DNA of 64,000 nt from Microbacterium cremeum (GTDB lineage Bacteria > Actinomycetota > Actinomycetes > Actinomycetales > Microbacteriaceae). The notes under the pieces are model-generated. The model saw only the letters and a program-made list of their open reading frames with translations. It made no database searches and was not told the DNA's origin. Each line of letters opens with the position of its first letter. Position 1 is the first letter of the stretch. The stretch spans positions 2,790,001 to 2,854,000 of the forward strand of contig NZ_CP063812.1 in NCBI RefSeq assembly GCF_015277855.1. Direction: 5' to 3'. Positions 48,095 through 58,296 of this stretch are shown one piece after another. The position numbers and the translations under genes were made by a program.

Positions 48095-49267
48095 TCACCT
48101 CTTTCTCGGTGGTGGGGGTGGTGCGGGTGTGAGGACGGATTCGGGATGCCGCGACCCGGTCGACGGCGCCGGCTCGGCGTGCTCCGGGGCCGCGGACGCC
48201 GGACCACCGGGCGACGGCGGGCTGCCGGTCCCCGGCGCGCGGCGGCGAGGGCGGCGAGGGCGGCGCAGGCTCGCGAGCCCGCCGGGCCACGCGAGCATGA
48301 CGACGATGAGCAGTGCTCCGAAGACGAGCACGGCGAGGTTGCCCGACAGCCGCTGCTCGACCTCCGTCGGCAGCGGGATCGCCGACACCACGGTCGACAG
48401 CAACCACGGCAGCAGCACGATGAGCGCCGCCCCGATCGCCGCGCCGCCGATGCTGCCGAGCCCGCCGAGCACGACGGCGACGACGAGCAGAAGCGAGAAC
48501 GCGAGCGTGTACGCGCCGGGGCTCACCGACTGGGTCACGAAGCAGAGCACGGCGCCGCCCGCGCCCGCGGCGACCGAACTGACACCGAACGCGGTGACCT
48601 TCACGCGCCCGGCGGGCACGCCGCTCAGGCGCGCGGCGGTCTCGTCGTCGCGCGCGGCCCGCATGCGCAGCCCGAGGCGTCCGCGCGAGAGCGCCACGAG
48701 CGTCGTGACGACGATGCCGGTCACGACGATCGCGACCCACGCCTGCCACTGTTCGACGGCGATGAGCCGCTCGAGCACCGGCGGAACGCCGTCGTACGCG
48801 ATCTGCAGGCCCTGGTCTCCGCGCAGGACGCCCGAGAAGACCGCCGCCACGGCCGGGACGGCGATGACCAGGGCCAGCGTGACGCCGGCGAGGTACGGCC
48901 CCCGCAGCCGCGCCGCCGCGAGCCCGAGCAGCCATCCGAGCGCGCCCGACGCGGCGACCGCCCCGAGCATGCCGGCCAGGAAGCGAGGGATGCCGTCGAT
49001 CCCGGCATCCGTCATCGCATTCGCCGTGAGCGCGTAGCCGTAACCGCCGGCGGCCATGAGCGCGGCTTGGCCGAGCGAGAGCTGCCCGCTGTGACCGATG
49101 AGGACGGTGAGGCCCGCGGCGGCGCAGAAGTACGCCGCGACCGACGCGAGCTGGAAATTGCGGTACGGGTCGAGCAGGAATGTCCCGGCGAGGGCGAGGA
49201 TCGTGAGCGCCGCGCCGAAGACGACGGTGCGAGGGATGCCGCGGAGCCGCGGAAGCAGCCTGGTCAT
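48095..49267 (-). CDS. LIV-family ABC permease, LivM type
   Basis: 390 residues with about nine to ten spans. Family landmarks: [36 protein letters not shown] and VVLGGLGSIGGAAIGA. The C-terminus (about 345-390) is a basic, Pro-rich cytoplasmic tail. ATG overlaps the LivH stop by 4 nt. Works with LivH, LivG, LivF and the binding protein to import the substrate. Confidence 0.92.
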   Translation of the reverse strand: MTRLLPRLRGIPRTVVFGAALTILALAGTFLLDPYRNFQLASVAAYFCAAAGLTVLIGHSGQLSLGQAALMAAGGYGYALTANAMTDAGIDGIPRFLAGMLGAVAASGALGWLLGLAAARLRGPYLAGVTLALVIAVPAVAAVFSGVLRGDQGLQIAYDGVPPVLERLIAVEQWQAWVAIVVTGIVVTTLVALSRGRLGLRMRAARDDETAARLSGVPAGRVKVTAFGVSSVAAGAGGAVLCFVTQSVSPGAYTLAFSLLLVVAVVLGGLGSIGGAAIGAALIVLLPWLLSTVVSAIPLPTEVEQRLSGNLAVLVFGALLIVVMLAWPGGLASLRRPRRPRRRAPGTGSPPSPGGPASAAPEHAEPAPSTGSRHPESVLTPAPPPPPRKR

Positions 49268-50141
49268 GCCGTCCGCGCCTCTCGCATCGAGAAGATCCCG
49301 CCCGGGCGGAGGAGCAGCACCGCGACCAGCAGCACCAGCACGCCGATGGGGGCCACCGTCGCGCCGAGATAGCCGGTGACGAGCGTCATCGCGACGCCGA
49401 CGACGAGGCCGCCCAGCAGCGCGCCGACCGGGGAGTCCAGTCCGCCGACGACCGCGACGGCGAAGGCGTAGACGAAGAGCATGTCGGTCGCGTGCGGGTT
49501 GAGGCCGAGCTCGGTCGGCACGAGCAGCATCGCGGCGAGCGCGGCGACCGCGGCCGACAGCATCCATCCGATCGTCACCATGCGGTTCACCCGCACGCCG
49601 AGCACCCGTGACACCTCCGGGGCGAACGCGGATGCCCGCAGCTGCAGGCCGAGCGAGGTGCGGGTGAACAGCACCGCGAGCCCGCACATCACGAGCAGCG
49701 CGACGACCAGGACGAACACGTCGTAGGGCGAGAGCAGGGGCACGCCCGCGACGACGATGGGGCTGTCGTCGAACGGCGCACGCACGGGCCGGTACTGCGG
49801 GCCGAACAGGATGCCGAGCAGGGACTGCAGCACCATCACCAGGCCGATCGCCACGATGACGCCCGACAGCGGACTGGTGTGCGGGGCGTGCCGCATGACT
49901 CCGCGCTCGACGGCGAATCCGAGCGCCGCGCCGGCGAGGAGGCCGGCGGCCAGGCCCGCCCAGTAGGAGCCGGTGAGGCCGGTGACCGCGAAGGCGACGT
50001 AGGTGGCCACGAGTGCCATGGCGCCCTGCGCGAAGTTGACGATGCGCGCGGCGCGCCAGATCAGCACGAGCGACAGCGCGAACAGGGCGAAGATCGCGCC
50101 GCGCGCGAGCCCGGTGGCCAGGAGGAAGAGCAGTCGGTCCA

Positions 50142-50142
<1 letters not shown>
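49264..50142 (-). CDS. LIV-family ABC permease, LivH type
   Basis: 292 residues, about eight spans, with LARGAIFALFALSLVLIWRA, RIVNFAQGAMALVATYVAF and VVGGLDSPVGALLGGLVVG (the coupling region with the ATPase). The ATG at 50142 shares one base with the stop of the upstream ATPase gene. Partner of LivM. Confidence 0.93.
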
Positions 50143-50890
<748 letters not shown>

Positions 50891-50894
<4 letters not shown>

Positions 50895-51628
50895 GCGGTC
50901 GCCTTCACTCCGAGGTAGGCCTCTTCGACGCGCGGGTCGGTGCGCACCTCGGCCGGCGTGCCGCGCGCGATGACGCGTCCGAAGTCGAGCACCACGATGC
51001 GGTCGGCGAGGCCCATGATGAAGTCCACGTGGTGCTCCACGATCAGCACGGCACACCCGGTCTCGGCGACGCCGCGCACGATTCCGCCGAGGTCCGCGAT
51101 GTCGTCGGCGCCGAGGCCTCCGGCCGGCTCGTCGAGCATCAGCAGCCGGGGCTCGGTGACGAGCGCGCGGGCCAGCGCCACGCGCTTGCGGTCGGGGTAC
51201 GACAGCGCCGCGACCGGACGGTCGGCGAGTGGGGCGAGGTGCAGCGCCTCGAGCCGGGCCTCGACGACGCCGGCGCCGTCCAGGCGCCCGGCCACCGGCA
51301 CCTCGACGTTCTCTCGGACCGTGAGCCCGGCGAACAGCCCGAGGCCCTGCAGCGTGCGCGAGACGCCGCGCGCGGTGAGCGCCGAGGTGCGGCGGGGCGC
51401 GGGCACGCCGTCGAGCAGGACATCGCCGCGGCGGCGCACCAGCCCGCACACGGCGTTGAAGACGGTCGTCTTGCCGGCGCCGTTGGGTCCGATGAGCGCC
51501 ACGATCTCGCCGGGGCGGACGTCGAACGAGACGCCATCGAGCGCCGTGAGGCCGCCGAAGGCGACCCGCAGGTGCGAGACCTCGAGGCGCGCGGGAGCGC
51601 GTTCGCCGGTCGGGGAGCTTACGTTCAT
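50891..51628 (-). CDS. LIV-family ABC ATP-binding protein, LivG type
   Basis: 245 residues from the ATG at 51628, chosen for AGAGGTG upstream. Walker A GPNGAGKTTVF, Walker B RLLMLDEPAGGLG and the C-terminal VEEAYLG are present; the signature is the divergent LSYPDRKRVALARAL, seen in this subgroup in place of LSGGQ. First gene of the five-gene importer operon, behind operator site 3 and a TACAGT -10 box. Confidence 0.93.
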
Positions 51629-51665
51629 CGGCACCTCTTCGTGTCGTTGCGCCCACTGTACATCA

Positions 51666-51685
51666 GAAACCGACCGGGCGGTATG
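51666..51685. promoter_or_regulatory. CATACCG operator, site 3 (before the LIV importer operon)
   Basis: GAAACCGACCGGGCGGTATG; the complement CATACCGCCCGGTCGGTTTC fits the consensus. It is 38 bp upstream of the LivG start and just upstream of a TACAGT -10 box (minus strand), which puts it at the -35 region. Confidence 0.7.
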
Positions 51686-51703
51686 TTCCTGTTGCACGAG
51701 CCT

Positions 51704-51835
51704 CGGTCCGCTCGGCCCGCTCGGCGCGCTCGGCGCGCTGGGATCGCTGGGATCGCTCGGCGCGCTCGGCGCGCTGGGCGCTGGGATCGCTGGGATCGCT
51801 GGGATCGCTGGGATCGCTGGGATCGCTGGGATCGC
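51704..51835. repeat. 9-bp minisatellite array in the gap before the LIV operon
   Basis: About 14 consecutive units of a 9-bp repeat in two flavours, CGGCGCGCT and GGGATCGCT, the last six being near-identical GGGATCGCT. It is part of a 560-bp gene-free stretch (51629-52190) that also holds operator site 3, two 67-bp hairpins and a GGGCCAC heptamer run near 52108-52140. Confidence 0.85.
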
Positions 51836-51902
51836 CGAGAGTGCAGCTGACGGACGAGAGGTAGGGAGGTTCCCTCACCCTCGTCCGCCAGGTGCACTCT
51901 CG
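51836..51902. repeat. 67-bp imperfect inverted repeat, copy 1
   Basis: Arms of about 31 nt beginning CGAGAGTGCAGCTGACGGAC and ending in its near-complement (GTCCGCCAGGTGCACTCTCG) fold into a long hairpin with a 4-nt loop at GGTT. Roughly 26 of 31 pairs match. Repeated at 52027. Confidence 0.8.
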
Positions 51903-52026
51903 CGACACGGGCGACGACGACGGTGCGGCCACGGGCCGAGAGCGAGGGCGGGCCCTCGTGGCCCGGGGCCGGGGTCGCGGACGAGGGGCGTCGGCCCGCT
52001 CGACCCTCTCGGCCCGCGGAGATCGC

Positions 52027-52093
52027 CGAGAGTGCAGCTGACGGACGAGAGCAAGGGAGGTTCCCTCACCCTCGTCCGCCAGGTGCACTCTCG
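52027..52093. repeat. 67-bp imperfect inverted repeat, copy 2
   Basis: Same hairpin as 51836-51902, 191 bp away in the same orientation, differing at two bases in one arm. Both are preceded by GATCGC and followed by GCG, so a longer unit was probably duplicated. Confidence 0.8.
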
Positions 52094-52190
52094 CGGACAA
52101 GGGCCGAGGGCCACGGGCCACGGGCCACGGGCCGAGGGCCGAAGGCCGAAGGCCGGGCCAGCGCCCGGACCGGCCCGGGCCGGCGCGCGG

Positions 52191-52932
52191 CTACTTGTGC
52201 GGGATGCCGGCGATCATGCCGCCGTCGACCACGAACTCCGCGCCGCTCGTGAACGACGAGGCGTCCGAGGCGAGGAAGACGATGGTGCCGGCGATCTCGG
52301 CGGGCGTGCCACCCCGCCCGAGCGGGATGTCGAGGTTGTCGGGGGTCGATCCGCGCCGTCATGGGCGTGCGCACGAATCCCGGGTGGACCGAGTTGACCC
52401 GGATGCCGGAGGGCCCGAGTTCGACCGCGAGCGACTTGGTCAATCCGCGCACGCCCCATTTCGACGCCGTGTACGCGTGGACCCCGGGGCTGCCGCGCAT
52501 GCCGTCGACGGACGAGATGTTGATGATCGAGCCGCCGCCCTGCCGCTTCATGAGCGGCACCACGGCGCGGCAGCCGAAGAAGACGCCGGTGAGGTTGACC
52601 GCGATCGCGGCATCCCACTTCGCGGTCGTCAGGTGCTCGATCGGGGCGGCGTTGGCGATGCCGGCGTTGTTGACGAGCACGTCGAGGGCGCCGAAGGCGT
52701 CGACGGCGGCGGCGATCGCGGCATCCCACTGCTTCTCGTCGGTCACGTCGAGATGCACGAACCGAGCGCGGTCGCCGAGCTCGTCGGCGAGCGCCCGGCC
52801 ACGGTCGTCGCCGACGTCGGCGACGACGACGCGCGCCCCGGCGTCGTGCAGCGCGCGAACCGATGCCGCGCCGATGCCGCGCGCTCCGCCCGTGACGAGC
52901 GCGACCCGCCCGCCGAGGTCGGACCCGCTCAC
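52191..52932 (-). pseudogene. SDR-family oxidoreductase with a one-base frameshift
   Basis: From a GTG at 52932 (overlapping the previous stop, GTGA) the frame encodes a normal SDR: VTGGARGIGAAS, NNAGIANAAP, Ser in ISSVDGMRG, Tyr-Lys in YTASKWG and PGFVRTPMTARIDP. At a run of five C (five G at 52341-52345 on the plus strand) the frame breaks. Dropping one base restores the expected end, DNLDIPLGRGGTPAEIAGTI then FTSGAEFVVDGGM to AGIPHK and TAG at 52191. The enzyme would be full length (about 246 residues) without the extra base. Real mutation or homopolymer error cannot be told apart here. Confidence 0.8.
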
Positions 52933-53999
52933 GAGCCCAGTTCGATGACGACGCGGCCGACCGTTCCGCCCGCGGCGAGCGCGGTCAGCGCCTCGGGGGC
53001 ACGCTCGAACGGAACGGTGTGGTCGACGACCGGCCGCACCGCGCCGGCGTCGGCGAGACGGGTCAGCTCGGCACGGGCGTCGCCGATGAGGTCGGGGCGC
53101 ACGCGCGGGTACAGCCCCCAATGCAGGCCCAGCACGGAGTAGTTCTTCACCAGCACGTGCCCCGCGGGCACCGTCTGGATCGTTCCGCCCGCGAACCCGA
53201 CCACCACGATCCGGCCCTCGAACGCGACGCACTTGGTGGACGCCTCGAACGCGGCGCCGCCGACCGGGTCGAACACGACGTCGGCACCGTGCCCGCCGGT
53301 CGCGGTCTTGACGCCCGCCACCAGATCATCGGTCCCGCGCACGAGCACCACCTCGGCACCCGCCTCGCGGGCGACGGCGGCCTTCTCGGCAGAGCCGACG
53401 ACGCCGATCACGCGGGCGCCGGCCTCGACCCCCAGCTGCACGGCCGCAAGGCCCACGCCGCCCGCCGCGGCATGCACCAGCAGCCATTCGCCGGCCTGCA
53501 GCGCGGCTCGGCGGTGAAGCCCGAACCACGCGGTCTGGTACGCCACCGTCAGCCCTGAGGCTTCAGCATCCGTCAAGGCCTCCGGGGCCGCCCACACGTC
53601 GGCTGCCGGCAGCACCGCGTACTCCGACAGCACGCCGATCTTGGAGCCGACGACACGCGCCCCCACCGCGAGCCCCGCGAGCCCCGCGCTCCCCTCGACC
53701 CCCGCGCTCCCCTCCACCCCGGCGCCGAGTGCGACGACCGTGCCGACGACCTCGATCCCGGGCGTGAACGGCAGGTCGGGCCGGACCTGGTATTCGCCGC
53801 GGCACAGCAGCACGTCCGGGAAGTTCGCCGCGACGGCGGCGACCTTCACGAGCACCTCCCCGGCTGCGGGTGCGGGTACGGGGACCGTGTCGAGCGAGAG
53901 CGCGTCGGCCGGCTCGCCGAGCGCGGTCACCCGCCAGGCGCGCATCGACTCGGGAACCTGGTCGAGCCCGAGGCTCACCTCGGCGTCAGTGTGCGGCAT
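52929..53999 (-). CDS. NADPH:quinone oxidoreductase-like MDR protein (zinc-free)
   Basis: 356 residues. No zinc cysteines; NADPH fold with VHAAAGGVGLAAVQLG and the quinone-reductase-type end TVGRVVIELGS. The N-terminal half has AANFPDVLLCRGEYQVRPDLPFTPG, typical of the acyl-CoA-linked MDR group. A short repeated insertion GVEGSAGVEGSAGLAGLAVG near residue 95 is encoded by 9-bp units. The start overlaps the TetR stop by 14 nt, and the end overlaps the SDR pseudogene. Likely reduces an enone or quinone-like intermediate of the pathway. Confidence 0.9.
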   Translation of the reverse strand: MPHTDAEVSLGLDQVPESMRAWRVTALGEPADALSLDTVPVPAPAAGEVLVKVAAVAANFPDVLLCRGEYQVRPDLPFTPGIEVVGTVVALGAGVEGSAGVEGSAGLAGLAVGARVVGSKIGVLSEYAVLPAADVWAAPEALTDAEASGLTVAYQTAWFGLHRRAALQAGEWLLVHAAAGGVGLAAVQLGVEAGARVIGVVGSAEKAAVAREAGAEVVLVRGTDDLVAGVKTATGGHGADVVFDPVGGAAFEASTKCVAFEGRIVVVGFAGGTIQTVPAGHVLVKNYSVLGLHWGLYPRVRPDLIGDARAELTRLADAGAVRPVVDHTVPFERAPEALTALAAGGTVGRVVIELGS

Positions 54000-54591
54000 C
54001 CGTCCTCCTCAGACTGGTCAGGAATAGATCGGTCAGCTGTTCGGCGACGAGCGTCTTGTCTTCGGGCCCCTCGGGCGAGTACCAGTGCGAGAGGTAGTGC
54101 ACGTCGCTGAAGAAGTGCGCGACCAGCATCGCGACCGGGATGTCGGTGCGGTAGCGACCCTCGGCCTGCCCGCGCTCGATCAGCTCGGCGAACTCGTCGT
54201 GGTAGGCGCGGCGGCGGCGCGTCACCTCCTGCCGGCGCGGAGCCGACAGCATGTTGAGGCTGCGGAAGAAGACCGCCCCCTCTTCCATGTGGTCGATCGA
54301 GGTCTCGAGCACGTCGATGCACACCGCACGCAGCACGTCGTCGACCGAGCCGCCGCGCGCGATGATCTCGTCGAGGTGCGCCTTCTGCAGGGTGAGCAGC
54401 CGTTCGTAGATGCCGAACAGCAGGTCGTCCTTCGACTCGAAGTAGTGGTACATCGCGCCCTTGGTGACGCCGGCGGCGGCCACGATCTGCTGCACGCTGG
54501 TGTTGGCGTAGCCCTGACGGGCGAACAGCTCGACGGCGGCGCGGGTGACGTCGTCTGCGACGTGGGAATCCTTCATGCCTTCATCTTTCAC
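53986..54591 (-). CDS. TetR-family regulator, probable master regulator of the catabolic island
   Basis: 201 residues from a GTG (an ATG five codons later, 54576, is possible). Helix-turn-helix: AAVELFARQGYANTSVQQI and AAGVTKGAMYHYFESKDDLLF, the form shared with KstR2/FadR-type repressors of acyl-CoA catabolism. The gene lies inside the operon that starts behind operator site 4, 21 nt after the SDR stop. Autoregulation through that site, and control of the other three CATACCG sites, is the simplest reading. An acyl-CoA ligand is likely. Confidence 0.9.
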   Translation of the reverse strand: MKDEGMKDSHVADDVTRAAVELFARQGYANTSVQQIVAAAGVTKGAMYHYFESKDDLLFGIYERLLTLQKAHLDEIIARGGSVDDVLRAVCIDVLETSIDHMEEGAVFFRSLNMLSAPRRQEVTRRRRAYHDEFAELIERGQAEGRYRTDIPVAMLVAHFFSDVHYLSHWYSPEGPEDKTLVAEQLTDLFLTSLRRTDAAH

Positions 54592-54612
54592 CCGAACGCG
54601 ACGTGCACCCTG

Positions 54613-55368
54613 TCACAGCAGGGGACGGATGCCGGCGCCGCCGTCGATCGGCAGCGTCTGGCCGGTGATCCACGCGGCGTCGTCCGACAGCAGGAACGCG
54701 ACAGGTCCTGCGACATCGGCGGGCTCGCCGAGGCGCCGCAGCGGATAGGCGCTGGACGCCTCCTCCTCGTGCCCCTCGTAGAGCGCCCGGGCGAACACGG
54801 TCTTGACGACGGCGGGGGCGACGGCGTTGACGCGGATGCCCGGCGCGAGCTCGTACGCGAGCTGTGCGGTGAGGTTGATGAGCGCGGCCTTCGAGATGCC
54901 GTACAGACCGATGCCGGGACTCGCGCCGAGCCCGGCGACCGAGGCGATGTTGACGACCGACGTCGACAGTCCCGCGCGGACGGCGCTGCGGGTCCAGTCG
55001 AGCGCCGCGAGCACATTGACCTCGAGGATCTTCCGCGCAGCCTCCACCTCGACGTCGGCGAGCGGCCCGTACGCCGGGTTGATGCCGGTGTTGTTGACGA
55101 GGTGGTCGATCCGGCCGTGGCGTTCGGAGACGTGGGCGAACACCGCTTCGCGATGCTCGGGGTCGTCGGCGCGACCTGCCACGGCCGATGCTGCGGGGCC
55201 GAGCTCGGCCAGCGCGGCATCGAGCCCCTCCTGCTTGCGGCCGGTGATGACGACCGACCCGCCCTCGGCGACGATGCGCTGTGCGATGGCGAATCCGATG
55301 CCGCGGCTCGCTCCGGTGACGAGGGTGACCGTGCCGTCGAAACGGCCGCTGCGGTCGGTGTGGGTCAT
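54613..55368 (-). CDS. SDR-family oxidoreductase
   Basis: 251 residues, intact classical SDR: TGASRGIGFAIA, NNTGINPAYGP (Thr in place of the usual Ala in NNAG), Ser in VNIASVAGLG, YGISKAAL and ITGQTLPIDGG. The ATG follows GAGGAGG. First gene of an operon SDR-TetR-quinone reductase-SDR behind operator site 4. It may act as hydroxyacyl-CoA dehydrogenase or as a 4-oxo reductase; sequence does not decide. Confidence 0.92.
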   Translation of the reverse strand: MTHTDRSGRFDGTVTLVTGASRGIGFAIAQRIVAEGGSVVITGRKQEGLDAALAELGPAASAVAGRADDPEHREAVFAHVSERHGRIDHLVNNTGINPAYGPLADVEVEAARKILEVNVLAALDWTRSAVRAGLSTSVVNIASVAGLGASPGIGLYGISKAALINLTAQLAYELAPGIRVNAVAPAVVKTVFARALYEGHEEEASSAYPLRRLGEPADVAGPVAFLLSDDAAWITGQTLPIDGGAGIRPLL

Positions 55369-55383
55369 GGCGCCTCCTCGCGA

Positions 55384-55403
55384 CATACCGGCTGGTCGGT
55401 TTT
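55384..55403. promoter_or_regulatory. CATACCG operator, site 4 (before the SDR-TetR operon)
   Basis: CATACCGGCTGGTCGGTTTT fits the consensus of the other three sites. On the minus strand its CGGTATG arm overlaps a TATGTC -10-like box directly before the ribosome site of the SDR gene, so binding would block transcription. Confidence 0.7.
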
Positions 55404-55468
55404 CCACCGTACCACGCGGTGCTCGGCATCCGTCATGCCGTCTTCTTGCGCCTGTCCCGCTCGGTTTG

Positions 55469-55560
55469 CCGGATCCGGAAACCGGAGGATCGCACTGTTT
55501 CCGGAGCCGCCGCCGCGCGGGAGCCCGGAAAACGCCTCGGACTCCGATTTCCGGATCCGG
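55469..55560. repeat. Nested palindromic intergenic element, copy 5 of 5
   Basis: Outer arms CCGGATCCGGAAACCGGAG and CTCCGATTTCCGGATCCGG pair with a single mismatch; inner arms TTTCCGGA and CCCGGAAA. It sits between divergent SDR and acyl-CoA dehydrogenase genes. The other bases of this 326-bp gap hold operator site 4 and, at about 55648-55653, a TAGACT -10 box for the dehydrogenase. Confidence 0.8.
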
Positions 55561-55694
55561 CAAGATGAGCGTGCGGGCCGCAGAGCCGGAGAGCCGCCGC
55601 GGCCAGCAATGGGACTGAGTCCTATGGTCGGCGATATTCAGTTCCACTAGACTGGATGCCGCACCACCGTCACCCGCGCGTCAGGAGTCCGATC

Positions 55695-56927
55695 GTGACC
55701 GAGTTCCAGCCCCGCCCCGGTCAGAGCGTCGACGGCTACGACGTCACCGCGCGCCTCGGCACCGACTACTACGCCGTGTTCGCCGACATCCCCGCCGCCG
55801 ACCGCGACGCGTGGGAGCGCGCGCAGGCGTACATCGACGAGGTCGGCACGCGCATGCAGGACGCGTGGGACACGGCCGACTACCCGCTCGATCTCGCGAT
55901 GCGCGCCGGCGAGCTCGACCTCTTCAACGACGGCATCGACCACCCCTCGCTCACGCACTTCTCCCCGCTGGCGGCGGGCCTGGTGAACATGGAGATCTCG
56001 CGCGGCGACGGCTCGCTCGGCACGGTGCTCGCCGTCCAGGGCGGACTCGCGCTGCGCACGCTCGCGCTCTTCGGCAGTCCCGAGCAGCAGGAGCGGTGGG
56101 TCGTGCCCGTCGCGCGCGGCGAAGTTCCGGCATCCTTCGCCCTCACCGAGCCCGACCACGGCTCGGACTCGGTCTCGCTCGAGACCACGGCCCGCCGCGA
56201 CGGCGGCGAGTGGGTGCTCGACGGCGCGAAGAAGTGGATCGGCAACGGCGCGTCGGGCGGCATCACGTTCGTGTGGGCGCGCGTCGACGATCCCGAGAGC
56301 GAGCACCACGGCGCCGTGCGGTGCTTCCTCGTCGAGCAGGAGACGCCCGGGTACACCGGCACCGTGATCGCCGGCAAGGCGTCGCTGCGCGGCATCCATC
56401 AGGCCCACATCGCCCTCGACGGCGTGCGCGTGCCGCTCGATGCCGTCCTGCCCGGCACGAAGAGCTTCAAGGATGCCTCGACCGTGCTGTACTCGACCCG
56501 TTCCGGCGTCGCGTGGTCGGCGCTCGGCCACGCCACTGCGTGCTACGAGGCGGCGCTGGCGTATTCGCAGCAGCGCGTGCAGTTCGGCAAGCCTCTCGCG
56601 AAGTTCCAGATGGTGCAGGAGCGGCTCGCGCAGATGCTCGAGGAGCTCACCGCGATGCAGCTCTACTGCCGCCACATGGCCGACCTCGAGACGCGGGGCG
56701 AGCTGCGCCCCACCCAGGCGTCGCTGGCGAAATACCACAACACGCGCGCCGCTCGCCGCATCGCCGCGATCGCGCGCGACCTGCTCGGCGGCAACGGAAT
56801 CCTGCTCGAGAACGGCGTCATGCAGCACATGGCCGACATCGAGGCGATCCACACCTACGAGGGCACCGAGAGCGTGCAGGCCCTGCTCATCGGCCGCGAC
56901 ATCACCGGCATGAGCGCTTTCGCGTAG
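55695..56927 (+). CDS. Acyl-CoA dehydrogenase, glutaryl-CoA dehydrogenase-like
   Basis: 410 residues from a GTG with AGGAG 7 nt upstream; an ATG at 55656 in the same frame is a poorer choice because it lies directly after the TAGACT -10 box and lacks a ribosome site, though a leaderless start there is not excluded. Motifs: FALTEPDHGSDS, NGASGGITFVWARV region, and HTYEGTESVQALLIGRDITG with the catalytic Glu. Close in type to the protein at 39667. It dehydrogenates an acyl-CoA of the pathway and feeds electrons to ETF. Divergent from the SDR-TetR operon. Confidence 0.93.
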   Translation: MTEFQPRPGQSVDGYDVTARLGTDYYAVFADIPAADRDAWERAQAYIDEVGTRMQDAWDTADYPLDLAMRAGELDLFNDGIDHPSLTHFSPLAAGLVNMEISRGDGSLGTVLAVQGGLALRTLALFGSPEQQERWVVPVARGEVPASFALTEPDHGSDSVSLETTARRDGGEWVLDGAKKWIGNGASGGITFVWARVDDPESEHHGAVRCFLVEQETPGYTGTVIAGKASLRGIHQAHIALDGVRVPLDAVLPGTKSFKDASTVLYSTRSGVAWSALGHATACYEAALAYSQQRVQFGKPLAKFQMVQERLAQMLEELTAMQLYCRHMADLETRGELRPTQASLAKYHNTRAARRIAAIARDLLGGNGILLENGVMQHMADIEAIHTYEGTESVQALLIGRDITGMSAFA

Positions 56928-56990
56928 CGAACGCACGGACTCGCGCGCAACCCGCCTGCCGCAGGCGGACGCCGCGGATACCCTCGGCGC

Positions 56991-58142
56991 ATGGGACTGT
57001 TCCGGAACGACCCGCAGACGGTGCGCCTGGAGTCGCACGACGTCGAGCCGAAGGCCACCCGGCCCCCGTGGAGCCTGTGGGCCGACGGATTCGGCCGGCT
57101 CGGCATCCGTTCGATCCAGATCATCGTCGTGGTCGCGGTCGTCGCGGGCATCATCTTCGCGATCCAACAGCTCACCCTCGTCACGATCCCCCTCGTCATC
57201 GCGCTGATCCTCGCGTGCGCGTTCGCGCCGGTGATGGGGTGGATGCGGCGGCGCGGCGTTCCCGCGCTGCTGGCGACCGTGCTCACGCTGCTCGCGATCG
57301 TGGTGCTGCTCACCGGCATCGGCTGGCTCATCGTGTGGGCGGTGCGCGATCAATGGGACGAGCTCTACGCGCAGGCCGTGGAGGGCGTCCAGGCGGTCAT
57401 CGCGTGGGTGCAGACGCTGCCCTTCGCGCCGGATCAGGCGCAGCTCGACGAATGGCTCGACACCGCCCTCGACTTCGTGACCAGCGCGCAGTTCGGTTCA
57501 GGGGCGCTCGCGGGCGTCGGCGCGGTCGCGAGCTTCTTCACCGGCTTCGTGCTGATGGTGACGATCCTGTTCTTCTTCCTCAAGGACGGACCGCAGATGT
57601 GGGAGTTCCTGCTGCGGCCGTTCCGCGGCGAGCACTATGTGCGGGCGCGCCGCATCGGCGACAAGACGGTCGGGGTGCTCGGCTCGTACGTGCGAGGCAC
57701 AGCGACGGTCGCCCTGGTCGACGCGGTCGGCATCCTCATCGGCCTGCTGATCCTGCAGGTGCCGCTGGCGATCCCGCTCGCGGTGCTGGTGTTCCTGCTC
57801 GCCTTCATCCCGATCGTCGGTGCGGTGCTCGCCGGCATCGTCGCAGCTCTCGTCGCCCTGGTCGCGAACGGCTGGGTCAACGCGCTCTTCGTCGTCGGGG
57901 TCGTGGTGCTCGTGAACCAGCTCGAGGGCAACTTCCTGCAGCCGTTCCTCATGGGCCGGTCGATGAAGCTGCACGCGTTCGTGATCCTCGTCGCCCTGAC
58001 GATCGGCACCGTGCTCGGCGGCATCGTCGGCGCGGTGCTCGCCGTGCCGATCGCGGCCGCCGCGTGGGGCGCCGTGCAGGTGTGGGACGGCCCCGGGCTG
58101 CCCGCGCGGTGGGCGCGACCCAAGCTTCCGATCGAGTCGTAG
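56991..58142 (+). CDS. AI-2E/PerM-family transporter (UPF0118)
   Basis: 383 residues with about eight spans in the family's arrangement: two N-terminal hairpins, a soluble helical segment (about 120-175), then VLMVTILFFFLKDGPQMW, LGSYVRGTATVALVDAVG and LEGNFLQPFLMGRSMKLHAF. Members export small molecules or act as sodium/proton antiporters; the substrate is unknown. TACCCT lies 6 nt before the ATG, so the mRNA is probably leaderless. It is not obviously tied to the catabolic island. A (GGCGC)n run follows the stop (58143-58167). Confidence 0.9.
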   Translation: MGLFRNDPQTVRLESHDVEPKATRPPWSLWADGFGRLGIRSIQIIVVVAVVAGIIFAIQQLTLVTIPLVIALILACAFAPVMGWMRRRGVPALLATVLTLLAIVVLLTGIGWLIVWAVRDQWDELYAQAVEGVQAVIAWVQTLPFAPDQAQLDEWLDTALDFVTSAQFGSGALAGVGAVASFFTGFVLMVTILFFFLKDGPQMWEFLLRPFRGEHYVRARRIGDKTVGVLGSYVRGTATVALVDAVGILIGLLILQVPLAIPLAVLVFLLAFIPIVGAVLAGIVAALVALVANGWVNALFVVGVVVLVNQLEGNFLQPFLMGRSMKLHAFVILVALTIGTVLGGIVGAVLAVPIAAAAWGAVQVWDGPGLPARWARPKLPIES

Positions 58143-58296
58143 CGGCGCGGCGCGGCGCGGCGCGGCGTGCCTGTCGAGATGTGAGAAGGCCCCCACGTCC
58201 GTTCCGCACAGCGTGGGGCGCTGGGTGGACGGGCGTGGAGGCCGGCCGCGGCGCAGGGCCGCGGCATCCGTCATCGCGTGAGGCGGGTCGGTGTGC

